This document shows, piece after piece, positions 15,326-23,790 of a stretch of DNA of 64,000 bases; positions within the stretch are counted from its first letter, which is position 1, and every line of letters starts with the position of its first letter. Origin of the DNA: Dyella ginsengisoli LA-4 (GTDB lineage: Bacteria > Pseudomonadota > Gammaproteobacteria > Xanthomonadales > Rhodanobacteraceae); NCBI RefSeq assembly GCF_000334915.1, contig NZ_AMSF01000016.1, forward strand, positions 231,865 through 295,864. The letters are read 5' to 3'. The notes below the pieces were generated by a model, which was not told the DNA's origin, did not search any database, and saw only the letters and a list, made by a program, of their open reading frames with translations. The position numbers and the translations under genes are program-made.

Positions 15326-17326
15326 ATGACTCCTGAACTCGGCCAGCTCGCCCTCGTCCTCGCCCTGCTGCTGGCGCTGGCGCAAAGCATCCTCCCGCTG
15401 ATCGGCGCCTGGCGCGGCAACCGCGCCCTGATCGCCACCGCACGACCGGCCGCGGCCGGGCAGGCCGCCTTCGTGATCGTCGCCTTCGCCCTGCTGGTGT
15501 GGGCGTTCCTGCGCTTCGACTTCTCGGTCGCCTACGTCGCGGACAACTCCAACCTGGCGCTGCCCTGGTACTACCGCATCGCTGCGGTATGGGGCGCCCA
15601 CGAGGGCTCGATGCTGCTGTGGGTGCTGATCCTCAACCTGTGGACGCTCGCCGTCGCCGCGTTCAGCCGCAACCTGCCCGATGACTTCGTGGCAAGGGTG
15701 CTCGGCGTGCTTGGCCTGGTCTCGGTGGGCTTCCTCGCCTTCATCCTGTTCACCTCCAACCCGTTCGCCCGCCTGCTGCCGATGCCACCGGATGGCGGCG
15801 ACCTGAACCCGGTGCTGCAGGACCCGGGCATGACCTTCCATCCGCCCGTGATCTACATGGGCTACGTCGGCTTCTCGGTGGCGTTCGCGTTCTCCATCGC
15901 CGCCCTGCTCGGTGGCGGGATGGAACAGGCGTGGGTGCGCTGGGCACGCTCGTGGACCAACATCGCCTGGGCCTTCCTCACCGCCGGCATCGTAGCCGGC
16001 AGCTGGTGGGCCTACGCCGAGCTGGGCTGGGGCGGCTGGTGGTTCTGGGATCCGGTGGAGAACGCCAGTTTCATGCCCTGGCTGGTCGGCACCGCACTGA
16101 TCCACGCGCAGGCGGTCACGGAAAAGCGCGGCTCGCTGCGCGCCTGGACCATCCTGCTGTCGATCTTCGCCTTCTCGCTGTCGCTGCTCGGCACCTTCCT
16201 GGTGCGCTCGGGCGTGCTGACCTCGGTGCACGCCTTCGCCTCCGACCCGCGCCGTGGCCTGTTCATCCTGGGCTTCCTTGCGGTCGTGGTGGGTGGCTCG
16301 CTGCTGCTGTATGCGCTGCGTGCGCCGAAGGTCGCCGGTGGCAAGTCGTTCGCGGTGGTCTCGCGCGAGACGGCGGTGCTGGTCGGCAACCTGATGTTCA
16401 CCGTGGCCGCGGCGATGGTGCTGCTGGGCACGCTGTTCCCGCTGATCGGCGATGCGTTCAACCTGGGCCGGATCTCGGTCGGACCGCCCTACTTCGGCTT
16501 CCTGTTCCCGCTGCTGATGGCGCCGGTGGTGCTGCTGCTGCCGTTCGGACCGTTCCTGCGCTGGGGCCGCGGCGAACCGGGCGTGATCGGCTCGATCGCG
16601 CTGCGCGCCGGCATCGCTGCCGTGGCCTGCGCGATCGTGGCGGCGTTCTTCGTCGACGGACGTACCCGCGCCCTGGTCGGCGTGGCCTCCGCCGTGTGGT
16701 GCGTGGTCGGCACCCTGCTCTATGTCTACAAGCGCTACCGCGAGGCACCGGCCGGCCGGCGCTATCCGGCGGAGATGGCCGGCATGCTGCTGGCGCACTT
16801 CGGCGTCGGCATCTTCCTGGCCGGCGTGCTGCTGTCCGAGTCGCTCAGCGTCACCCGCGACGTGCGCATGGCGCCGGGCGACACCCAGACCATCGGCAGC
16901 TACAGCTTCCGCTTCGACGGGGTAAAGCAGACCAGCGGTCCGAACTGGAAGGGCAGCCAGGGTTCGATCACCGTATCCAGGGACGGCGCGGTGGTCGGCG
17001 TGATGCACCCGCAGAAGCGCACCTACACCCGCGAGCAGGTACAGACCGAGTCGGCGATCGACCCCGGGGTCACCCGCGATCTCTACGTCGCACTCGGCGA
17101 GCCGATGGATCCTAACCATCTCGACGGTCCCTGGGCCATGCGCCTGTATGTGAAGCCGTTCATCCGCTGGCTGTGGACCGGTGGCCTGTTCATGATGCTC
17201 GGCGGTTTCGTCGCCGCGGCGGATCGCCGTTTCCGCGCCAGACGCGTGGCCGAGCGTGAACGCCTCGCCCCGAATGCGGCGCCCGGCGGCGAGCGGCTGG
17301 CCACCGCACGGGAGTCGCATGCATGA
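15326..17326 (+). CDS. ccmF: Haem lyase subunit CcmF
   Basis: A 666-residue polytopic membrane protein with the WWD domain (AYAELGWGGWWFWDPVENASFMPWL). The conserved periplasmic blocks WGAHEGSMLLWVLILNLW and DPGMTFHPPVIYMGYVGF carry haem-ligand histidines. It is the core of the cytochrome c synthetase, attaching haem to apocytochromes. It overlaps ccmG by 4 bases. Length is normal. Confidence 0.96.
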   Translation: MTPELGQLALVLALLLALAQSILPLIGAWRGNRALIATARPAAAGQAAFVIVAFALLVWAFLRFDFSVAYVADNSNLALPWYYRIAAVWGAHEGSMLLWVLILNLWTLAVAAFSRNLPDDFVARVLGVLGLVSVGFLAFILFTSNPFARLLPMPPDGGDLNPVLQDPGMTFHPPVIYMGYVGFSVAFAFSIAALLGGGMEQAWVRWARSWTNIAWAFLTAGIVAGSWWAYAELGWGGWWFWDPVENASFMPWLVGTALIHAQAVTEKRGSLRAWTILLSIFAFSLSLLGTFLVRSGVLTSVHAFASDPRRGLFILGFLAVVVGGSLLLYALRAPKVAGGKSFAVVSRETAVLVGNLMFTVAAAMVLLGTLFPLIGDAFNLGRISVGPPYFGFLFPLLMAPVVLLLPFGPFLRWGRGEPGVIGSIALRAGIAAVACAIVAAFFVDGRTRALVGVASAVWCVVGTLLYVYKRYREAPAGRRYPAEMAGMLLAHFGVGIFLAGVLLSESLSVTRDVRMAPGDTQTIGSYSFRFDGVKQTSGPNWKGSQGSITVSRDGAVVGVMHPQKRTYTREQVQTESAIDPGVTRDLYVALGEPMDPNHLDGPWAMRLYVKPFIRWLWTGGLFMMLGGFVAAADRRFRARRVAERERLAPNAAPGGERLATARESHA

Positions 17327-17865
17327 GCCGGCTGATCCCGTTCTTCGCCTTCCTTGCCCTGTGCGGCCTGTTCGGCTTCGGCATCTGGTGGAACAGCCAC
17401 CACGACCAGACCGCGATCCCGTCCCCGCTGATCGACAAACCGGCGCCCGAGTTCGCCCTGCCGGAGCTGTACGACCCGTCCAAGGTGGTCACCAAGAAGG
17501 ACCTGCTGGGCAAGCCCTACCTGCTCAACGTGTTCGCCAGCTGGTGCGTGGAATGCGCAGTGGAGCATCCGCTGCTCGAGGCCGAAGGACCGAGCCTGGG
17601 CGTCGAGCTGGTGGGCTACAACTACAAGGACCAGCCCGACGACGCCAAGGCCTGGCTGGCCCAACACGGCAACCCGTACCAGGTGCTGATGGCCGACGTC
17701 AGCGGCCAAACCGCGATCGACTTCGGCGTCTACGCGGCACCGGAGACCTTCCTCATCGATGCCAGGGGCGTGATCCGCTACAAGCGCATCGGACCGTTCA
17801 CCCCCGAGGTGATCGAGAAGGAACTCAAGCCGGCGATTGCCGCGCTGGCCAGGGAGTCGCGATGA
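17323..17865 (+). CDS. ccmG: Thiol:disulfide interchange protein CcmG/DsbE
   Basis: 180 residues: an N-terminal membrane anchor, then a thioredoxin fold. The active site is ASWCVECAVEHP (Cys75, Cys78), the CcmG-typical GxxxLLNVFASWC context, and the cis-Pro block is YAAPETFLID. It keeps apocytochrome CXXCH thiols reduced in the periplasm. The CVEC active-site dipeptide differs from the CPTC of E. coli. ATGA-type overlaps link it on both sides. Confidence 0.94.
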   Translation: MSRLIPFFAFLALCGLFGFGIWWNSHHDQTAIPSPLIDKPAPEFALPELYDPSKVVTKKDLLGKPYLLNVFASWCVECAVEHPLLEAEGPSLGVELVGYNYKDQPDDAKAWLAQHGNPYQVLMADVSGQTAIDFGVYAAPETFLIDARGVIRYKRIGPFTPEVIEKELKPAIAALARESR

Positions 17866-18302
17866 AGCGCCTGGCCCTGCTGCTGGCCATCGGCCTGCTG
17901 TTGTTCACCGGACTCGCCGGCGCGCAGGCGATCGAGCCGATGCCGTTCAAGGACCACGCGCAGGAGCTGCGATTCCAGCACCTGACCGCGCAACTGCGTT
18001 GCCCGATGTGCCAGAACGAGACCCTGGCCGACTCCAACGCGCCGATCGCCCGCGATCTGCGGCATGAAGTGTTCCGCCTGATGCAGGAAGGCCGCACCGA
18101 CGACCAGATCAAGCAATTCCTGGTCGCCCGCTATTCGGACTACGTGCTGTACGACCCGCCAGTGAACCCGACCACCTGGGTACTCTGGTTCGGGCCGCTG
18201 CTGATCCTGCTGGCCGGCGCCGTCGTGGTGGTGGTGACCATCCGCAAACGCTCTCGCTCCGGCGCGCCACCGCCGGCCATCGACCACGGGGACGACTGGT
18301 GA
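17862..18302 (+). CDS. ccmH: Cytochrome c maturation protein CcmH (CycL)
   Basis: 146 residues with signal peptide. The redox motif is LRCPMCQNETLADSNAPIARDLR (Cys47, Cys50), followed by YSDYVLYDPPVNPTTWVLWFGP leading into one membrane helix. It relays electrons between CcmG and apocytochrome. It corresponds to the N-terminal half of the fused E. coli CcmH; the TPR half is the separate gene that follows. Confidence 0.95.
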   Translation: MKRLALLLAIGLLLFTGLAGAQAIEPMPFKDHAQELRFQHLTAQLRCPMCQNETLADSNAPIARDLRHEVFRLMQEGRTDDQIKQFLVARYSDYVLYDPPVNPTTWVLWFGPLLILLAGAVVVVVTIRKRSRSGAPPPAIDHGDDW

Positions 18303-19354
18303 AGATCCTGTTCTACATCATCGCCGCGATCATGATCGCGGCGAGCCTGCTGTTGCTGCTGTGGCCGTTGATCAGGCACGGACGCGCCCAGGGGCGCTCG
18401 CGCGGGGTCTTCGTCCTCGCCCTCGGCATCGCCTTCGCGCTGCCGTTGGCTGCAGCCAGCCTTTACCTCACGGTGGGCACCCCGATCGCGCTCGATGGCG
18501 TGGCGAAGCAGGCCCCGCCCATGGACGTGAACCAGGCGCTGACCCAGCTGCGCGCCCATCTCAAGGACGCGCCGGACGACAGCCAGGGCTGGATGCTGCT
18601 GGCGCAGACCACGGCGACGCTGGGCCAGAACACCGAGGCGAGGGACGCCTATGGCCAGTTGCTGCGACTGCTGCCGAACGATCCGCTGCCGATGATTGGC
18701 TGGGCCGAGGCCGATTCCATGGCGCGGCCGGACCACCGCATCGAAGGTCGCGCGCGCGAGCTGCTGCAGCAGGCGGTGAAGCTCGCTCCGGACAACCAGC
18801 GCGCGCTGTGGCTGCTCGGCATCAGCGACTTCCAGCTCGAGCACTACGCCGAGGCCGCCGCCACCTGGCGTCAGCTGCAGCCGTTGCTCACCCCGGGGTC
18901 CAGCGTGGCCAAGGCGGTGGCCCAGCAGATCGCCGTAGCCGACGCTCGCGCCGGCGGTGCGCCCGCCCCCGCGGCAAGCAGCAACGCACCGGCGGCCAAC
19001 GCCAGCGCGCCGAAGCTGACCGTGCAGGTGAGCCTCGCCCCCGCGCTGCGCGACAAGGTTCGCCCCGGCGACACCCTGTTCGTCTATGCCCGCGCCGAAC
19101 ACGGCCCGCCGATGCCGCTGGCGGTGGCGCGTCTGGACGCCACCCGGCTGCCGGCCACGGTGGAGCTCACCGACGCCATGGCGATGGCGCCGTCGGTGGA
19201 CCTGTCCTCGGCGTCGTCCGTGGTCGTCGGTGCACGCATCAGCCACAGCGGCCAGGCGATCGGCCAGCCGGGCGACCTGGAAGGCTCCGCCGGCGTGGTG
19301 CCGACCGGTCGCCACGAGCCGGTCGCGGTGGTCATCGACAAGGTGCATCCGTGA
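18299..19354 (+). CDS. ccmI: Cytochrome c maturation protein CcmI (CycH)
   Basis: 351 residues. Two membrane helices at the N-terminus are followed by periplasmic TPR repeats (GWMLLAQTTATLGQNTEARDAYGQLLRLLPND and similar). A C-terminal beta domain contains TLFVYARAEHGPPMPLAVARLDATRLP. It recruits apocytochrome c to the lyase. The start is GTG overlapping the ccmH stop, and the stop in turn overlaps the GTG start of the next gene (GTGA). Confidence 0.92.
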   Translation: MKILFYIIAAIMIAASLLLLLWPLIRHGRAQGRSRGVFVLALGIAFALPLAAASLYLTVGTPIALDGVAKQAPPMDVNQALTQLRAHLKDAPDDSQGWMLLAQTTATLGQNTEARDAYGQLLRLLPNDPLPMIGWAEADSMARPDHRIEGRARELLQQAVKLAPDNQRALWLLGISDFQLEHYAEAAATWRQLQPLLTPGSSVAKAVAQQIAVADARAGGAPAPAASSNAPAANASAPKLTVQVSLAPALRDKVRPGDTLFVYARAEHGPPMPLAVARLDATRLPATVELTDAMAMAPSVDLSSASSVVVGARISHSGQAIGQPGDLEGSAGVVPTGRHEPVAVVIDKVHP

Positions 19355-20472
19355 GCGACGCGCGTCGCTACGCCGACCTGCCCTCGCCGTTCCCGATGAA
19401 GCGCGGCGGCGCCCTGGTGGGTGCGCGCGTCGCCTACGAAACCTGGGGCACGCTCGCGCCAGCGCGGGACAACGCGCTGCTGATCCTCACCGGCCTGTCG
19501 CCCAGCGCCCACGCCGCGTCCAGCCCGGACGACCCCTCGCCGGGATGGTGGGAGGCGATGATCGGCCCCGGCAAGGCGATCGACACCGACCGCTGGTTCG
19601 TCATCTGCGTCAATTCGCTGGGCAGCGACAAGGGTTCCACCTGCCCGGCCTCCACCAACCCCACCACGGGCGAGCCGTACCGGCTGGACTTCCCCGAGCT
19701 GTCGCTGGAAGACGTGGCCAACGCCGCCCATGTCGCGGTGAGCCAGCTCGGCATCGACCGGCTGGCCTGCCTCATCGGCTGCTCGATGGGCGGGATGAGT
19801 GCGCTCGCCTACATGCTGCTGCACCCGGGTTCGGTGCGCGCCCACATCAGCGTCGACACGGCGCCGCAGGCGCAGCCGTTCGCCATCGCGATCCGCTCGC
19901 TGCAGCGCGAGGCGATCCGGCTCGATCCGGGCTGGGCCAGGGGCGGGTACGACCTGCACCCGGGCGACCGCGCCGACGCCACCTATCCGGACGCCGGCAT
20001 GAGCATCGCCCGCAAGCTGGGCGTGATCACCTACCGCTCGGCGATGGAGTGGAACGGGCGCTTCGCCCGCATCCGGCTGGACTCCGACCAGCGCGAGGAG
20101 CACCCGTTCGGCGTCGAGTTCCAGGTCGAGTCCTACCTGCAGGCGCACGCCGAGCGCTTCGTGCGCACCTTCGACCCGAACAGCTATCTCTACCTGTCCC
20201 GCGCCAGCGACTGGTTCGACGTGGCCGAATACGGCCACGGCTCGGTGCACGAGGGCCTGCGCCGGATCTGCATCGAACAGGCGCTGGTGATCGGCGTCAG
20301 CACCGACATCCTGTTCCCGCTGGAGCAGCAGGAGCAGATTGCCGAGGGGCTGCGCGAGGCCGGGGCCGAGGTCGAGTTCGTGGCACTGGATTCGCCGCAG
20401 GGCCACGACGCCTTCCTGGTCGACATCGAAAACTACAGCCGCGCCATCGGCGGCTTCCTGGGCCGGCTCTGA
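19351..20472 (+). CDS. metX: MetX-family O-acyltransferase, likely serine O-succinyltransferase
   Basis: A 373-residue alpha/beta-hydrolase-fold acyltransferase. The nucleophile elbow GCSMGGMSALA carries the catalytic Ser; Asp in GVSTDILFP and His in SPQGHDAFLVD complete the triad. The protein is annotated generically as homoserine O-acetyltransferase. Xanthomonadales members with the PSPFPMKRGGAL N-terminus and DSDQREEHPFGVEFQVESYL block belong to the group shown to succinylate L-serine for cysteine synthesis. I infer that activity here. GTG start, overlapping the ccmI stop, which is unusual company for a cysteine/methionine gene. Confidence 0.85.
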   Translation: MSDARRYADLPSPFPMKRGGALVGARVAYETWGTLAPARDNALLILTGLSPSAHAASSPDDPSPGWWEAMIGPGKAIDTDRWFVICVNSLGSDKGSTCPASTNPTTGEPYRLDFPELSLEDVANAAHVAVSQLGIDRLACLIGCSMGGMSALAYMLLHPGSVRAHISVDTAPQAQPFAIAIRSLQREAIRLDPGWARGGYDLHPGDRADATYPDAGMSIARKLGVITYRSAMEWNGRFARIRLDSDQREEHPFGVEFQVESYLQAHAERFVRTFDPNSYLYLSRASDWFDVAEYGHGSVHEGLRRICIEQALVIGVSTDILFPLEQQEQIAEGLREAGAEVEFVALDSPQGHDAFLVDIENYSRAIGGFLGRL

Positions 20473-20542
20473 GCCCCCATCCCCTGTCGCCGCCCGATGG
20501 CGCTGCTAAGATGGGGCAGTTAAGCGCCGTACCGAGATCACC

Positions 20543-21124
20543 ATGCTTGCCCAGGAATTTCCCGGCTGTCGCCAGCTGATCGATGCCATCGACGAAGCCG
20601 TCAGCCAACCGACCACCCAGGCCATCACCGATTCCTTGCGGCAAAGCCTCTGCCGGCTGATCCGCGCCCGCGAAGTGCAGCTTCCCGACTGTGTTTACGA
20701 GACGGCCGAGGGGCGCTATGCCCGTCGCGAGCTGTACTGCAGCGAGGAACACGGCTACTGCGTGGTCGCGATGACCTGGGGCCCGGGTCAGGGCACGCCG
20801 ATCCACGACCACTGCGGCATGTGGTGCGTCGAAGGCGTCTGGAGCGGGGAGCTTGAGGTCACCCAGTACGAGCGCCTGGCCGACGACCAGGGCCAGTGCC
20901 GGTTCCAGCCGGTCGGCTCGATCCAGGCCGGCCCCGGCTCCGCCGGCAGCCTGATCCCGCCGCACGAGTACCACACCATCCGCAATCCCAGCGAGGACGT
21001 GGTCGCGGTCAGCCTGCACATCTACTCGGGCCAGATGACCCACTGCGCGGTCTTCCAGCCCGCTGCCGAGGCACAGTGTTACGAGCGCCACGACCGCCAG
21101 CTGGGGCTCGACCCCCTGCACTGA
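20543..21124 (+). CDS. Cysteine dioxygenase family (thiol dioxygenase)
   Basis: A 193-residue cupin. The Fe(II)-binding PIHDHCGMWCVEGVWSG has His88 and His90. A third His lies in PPHEYHTIRN (141 or 144), and the conserved Tyr is in SLHIYSGQM. It oxidises a small thiol, cysteine or 3-mercaptopropionate, to the sulfinate. The preference cannot be read safely, although bacterial members with this layout are often mercaptopropionate dioxygenases. It follows the sulfur-metabolism gene metX by 70 bases, with a TAAGAT box in between that may give it its own promoter. Confidence 0.87.
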   Translation: MLAQEFPGCRQLIDAIDEAVSQPTTQAITDSLRQSLCRLIRAREVQLPDCVYETAEGRYARRELYCSEEHGYCVVAMTWGPGQGTPIHDHCGMWCVEGVWSGELEVTQYERLADDQGQCRFQPVGSIQAGPGSAGSLIPPHEYHTIRNPSEDVVAVSLHIYSGQMTHCAVFQPAAEAQCYERHDRQLGLDPLH

Positions 21125-21136
21125 AGCCGGCATAAT
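21108..21136 (+). promoter_or_regulatory. Promoter of tRNA-Leu
   Basis: CATAAT at 21131-21136 with TCGACC 17 bases upstream resembles a sigma-70 promoter. It lies across the end of the dioxygenase gene and about 16 bases before the mature tRNA. Confidence 0.5.
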
Positions 21137-21152
21137 CGCGTCCCTGTCTTAA

Positions 21153-21238
21153 GCCGGTGTGGCGGAATGGTAGACGCGGCGGACTCAAAATCCGCTTGTG
21201 GCGACACAGTGGAGGTTCGAGTCCTCTCACCGGTACCA
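21153..21238 (+). tRNA. tRNA-Leu(CAA)
   Basis: 86-base class II tRNA with long variable arm. The anticodon loop CTCAAAA sits between GCGGA and TCCGC, giving anticodon CAA (reads UUG). The T-loop GTTCGAGTC and encoded CCA are present. The acceptor closes with a G-U pair at position 1-72. Confidence 0.95.
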
Positions 21239-21244
21239 GACATG

Positions 21245-21275
21245 AAAAACCCCGCCTCGGCGGGGTTTTTCTTTT
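21245..21275 (+). terminator. Rho-independent terminator after tRNA-Leu
   Basis: Stem aaaaaccccgcc/ggcggggttttt closes on a tight TC(G) loop and runs into TTTTTCTTTT. It is symmetric enough to also stop the left-pointing small gene that ends at 21300. Confidence 0.92.
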
Positions 21276-21299
21276 GCCCGTTCGTCATCGACGGCCGGC

Positions 21300-21536
21300 T
21301 CAGCCGAAAAGCTGCTCCTCGTCTTCCACGTCGTGCCAGCTGCCGTCGCATTCCTGCACCTGCACCGGCGGGTGCGACACGCCCCAGGCGCGGGCGAGCT
21401 TCGCGCGCATGGCCATCGCAGCCCGGACGGCATCGGCACGGCTGCCGAAGGTGCCGACGCGCGCGACCTCGCCACGCACGATCCACGGGGTATCGTCGGT
21501 GTAGGGGACAAACAGGCGGACCGGTTGCGGTTCCAT
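21300..21536 (-). CDS. Small hypothetical protein
   Basis: 78 residues, MEPQPVRLFVPYTDDTPW..., soluble, with a central Ala/Arg helix (SRADAVRAAMAMRAKLARAWG) and an acidic tail (DVEDEEQLFG). GAGGAG lies 8 bases before the chosen ATG, excluding longer starts. The PWIVRGEVARVGTFGSRADAVRAA layout (short beta strands then a helix) recalls small DUF2188-like domains, but I do not assign it. It is convergent with tRNA-Leu. Confidence 0.65.
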   Translation of the reverse strand: MEPQPVRLFVPYTDDTPWIVRGEVARVGTFGSRADAVRAAMAMRAKLARAWGVSHPPVQVQECDGSWHDVEDEEQLFG

Positions 21537-21727
21537 GGCGTGCTCCTCGACGTGAGGTGGAGGTGGCCAAGGGCCCGGGGCCTCCCAACACGCCGGAGGC
21601 ATCCCGAAATAAGCAGTAACGGAGCGTTTGTCGCGGGCGCTGTCGAGAGCGGCAGCGCCGGAGTGGTCAAGATAGCGCGATCACCCAGGGGGTGCGCAAG
21701 AACCTGTCGATGGCAGTCAGGACCGGC

Positions 21728-23671
21728 TCAGAGTTCCCGGGCCACGCGAAACCCGACCCGGGCGCTGCGCACGTCGGCGTCGACGCCCTGCCGGTAGGCC
21801 GAACGATCCTGGTCCGGCGCGCTGCCCCAGGAGCCGCCGCGGACCACATGGGCGCTGCAGCCCGGATTGATCCAGGCGCTGCCGTCGCGGGGCGCACGCA
21901 GGTAGCTGTCGTGCCAGCAATCGGCGACCCACTCGGACACGTTGCCGTTGATGTCATACAGGCCGAAAGGGTTCGGCAGGAAGCTCATTACCGGCGCCGG
22001 GCCCCAGTAACCGTCGCGATAACCACGGAAGGCGTTGCTCCAGCGCCGGCCATTGCGGGAGCGGTCCAGCGCCCCGGTGAGGTTTTCCACCCGCTTGTCG
22101 GGCGTGCCGTCGCCCCACCAGTAGCGGGTGGTCGTACCGCCGCGCAGCGCGTACTCGAACTCGGCCTCGCTGGGCAGGCGGTAGGACTTGCCCGTGTGCT
22201 TGGCCAGCCAGTCCACATACGCCTTGGCATCGTTCCAGGAGACGTTGACCACCGGCATGTCGTCGTCGGCGGGATGCCCGGCGTAATCGTCCTCCCAGGT
22301 TGCCTGGGAATCGTCACGCACCACGCCGCCCCGCTCGTCGTAAATGCTGGAACCACCCTTGGTCACCGACTCCGGCTGGTAGCCGCTGGCGCGGACGAAT
22401 TCGCGGAACTGCCCCACCGTCACTTCGGTCCGCCCGATCGCCACGCCGCTGGAGATGGTCACTTCGTGCTGCGGAGTCTCGGTGTCGCTGTGGCCCGGCT
22501 CGGCATCGGCGGCTCCCATCATGAAACTGCCGGTGGGAATCACCACCATCGACGGCGCCTTGCCCGGCAGGTCGACGTAGCTGTCGGTGAAGACCTGCCC
22601 CGGCCGGTAGCTGGCATACAGGCGGGCGTTGACCAGGCGCTCGTGGAAATCGTCCAGTCCGGCCAGGTCGGGCTTCACCGCGGCTGCCTGCGCGGCGAAC
22701 TTCTGGGCCAGCGCCAGGTTGCCCGCGTCGAGTGCGGTGCGGGCCTGGGTCAGCAGGCCGCTCGCGCGCTGGTCGCGCATCCCGGCCACGCGCGCGGTGG
22801 CATCGCGCATGGCAGGCGAATCCGGCTGGATCGCCTGTGCCTCGCCGAGCGCCTTGTCCGCCGCATCGAAGTCGTTCTGCGCGACCGCCGCGAGCGCCCG
22901 GTCGAGCACTGCGCGCTGCACCTGCAGCAGCCCCTGCTGCGCCACCGCGTTCTGCGGGTCGATGGCCAGCACCTCCCGGTAACCGGCCAGCGCGTTGTCC
23001 GCACCGGGGCCATCGACCTTGCCCTGGGTGAGCATTGCGGCGGCCTTGGCCAGCATCGGGCGCACTTTCAGCAAGGTGCCGAGGCTGGTGTCGAGCGTCT
23101 TCACGTCGGCCTCGCTGCCCGGCAGCGTGCGCAACGACTCGATCAGGTCGCCGGCCGCATCGGCGTCGCCCAGCGCGATGTCCTGGCCGATGGCCGCCAC
23201 CAGCCGTGCACGAGCCTCATCCAGCCCCTGCAGGGCACGGCGGCTGTCCGGGGTGATCTTCAGCGCCTGCTGGTAGAGCGAAGCCGCGCTATCCGGCGCG
23301 CCCGCCACCTGGCCGGCGTGCAATGCCTTGTCCGCGCGATCCAGCAGGGCCACCACCTCGGGCGGGTCCTCGCCCTTCTGCACCGGGAATGCCGCTTCGA
23401 CGCGGTGCGTCCGCGCGGCAATCACCGCCGCCGGCGCCAGCGTCAGCGGTGGGCCGGCATCGACCTCGCCGCGGTCCACCACCATCGGCGCGCTGGCGGT
23501 TCGAGCCGGCTGCGCCACGCCGAGCGACATCGAACGGCGCGGCGCCACGTCCTCCGGATTGACGTGGAAGACCCGCGGAAAGAAGTGGTAAGTCAGCGCA
23601 AAGCCCAGCACGACCACGCCGAGCGCGCCGCCAAGCGCGCGCTGTCGGTCGATGTTCGGTCCGTTGGGCAT
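21728..23671 (-). CDS. Membrane-anchored SUMF1/formylglycine-generating-enzyme-like protein
   Basis: 647 residues. One N-terminal membrane helix (about 14-31) is followed by roughly 300 residues of TPR-like Ala/Leu/Asp helices (ALKITPDSRRALQGLDEARARL and similar). The C-terminal FGE-sulfatase domain spans about 385-647: VVIPTGSFMMGA, ETPQHEVTIS, VSWNDAKAYVDWL, RLPSEAEFEYALRGG, GNVSEWVADCW, VVRGGSW and ARVGFRVAREL. The two catalytic Cys that follow RGGS in true formylglycine-generating enzymes are absent (GSWGSAPDQDRSAYR). A structural or ligand-binding role is more likely than Cys oxidation. Confidence 0.85.
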   Translation of the reverse strand: MPNGPNIDRQRALGGALGVVVLGFALTYHFFPRVFHVNPEDVAPRRSMSLGVAQPARTASAPMVVDRGEVDAGPPLTLAPAAVIAARTHRVEAAFPVQKGEDPPEVVALLDRADKALHAGQVAGAPDSAASLYQQALKITPDSRRALQGLDEARARLVAAIGQDIALGDADAAGDLIESLRTLPGSEADVKTLDTSLGTLLKVRPMLAKAAAMLTQGKVDGPGADNALAGYREVLAIDPQNAVAQQGLLQVQRAVLDRALAAVAQNDFDAADKALGEAQAIQPDSPAMRDATARVAGMRDQRASGLLTQARTALDAGNLALAQKFAAQAAAVKPDLAGLDDFHERLVNARLYASYRPGQVFTDSYVDLPGKAPSMVVIPTGSFMMGAADAEPGHSDTETPQHEVTISSGVAIGRTEVTVGQFREFVRASGYQPESVTKGGSSIYDERGGVVRDDSQATWEDDYAGHPADDDMPVVNVSWNDAKAYVDWLAKHTGKSYRLPSEAEFEYALRGGTTTRYWWGDGTPDKRVENLTGALDRSRNGRRWSNAFRGYRDGYWGPAPVMSFLPNPFGLYDINGNVSEWVADCWHDSYLRAPRDGSAWINPGCSAHVVRGGSWGSAPDQDRSAYRQGVDADVRSARVGFRVAREL

Positions 23672-23790
23672 CTTGGGGCGTCCTCGTAGGGGCTGCTATC
23701 GTGCCATGCCGACTGCAGGCAATCGACCTTCCTGCGCTCGCCTGCGCGGCCTCCAAGGAGCCGCCGTTCACGACTCGAGGATCACTCCGC

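Noticed and set aside
14495..17320. 941-codon antisense frame over ccmD-ccmF
   Set aside because: It lies wholly opposite conserved ccm genes and has low-complexity His/Arg/Gln composition.
17551..17562. CVEC instead of CPTC in CcmG as a loss of function
   Set aside because: Both cysteines and the thioredoxin context are intact. Variation of the two middle residues is normal in this family.
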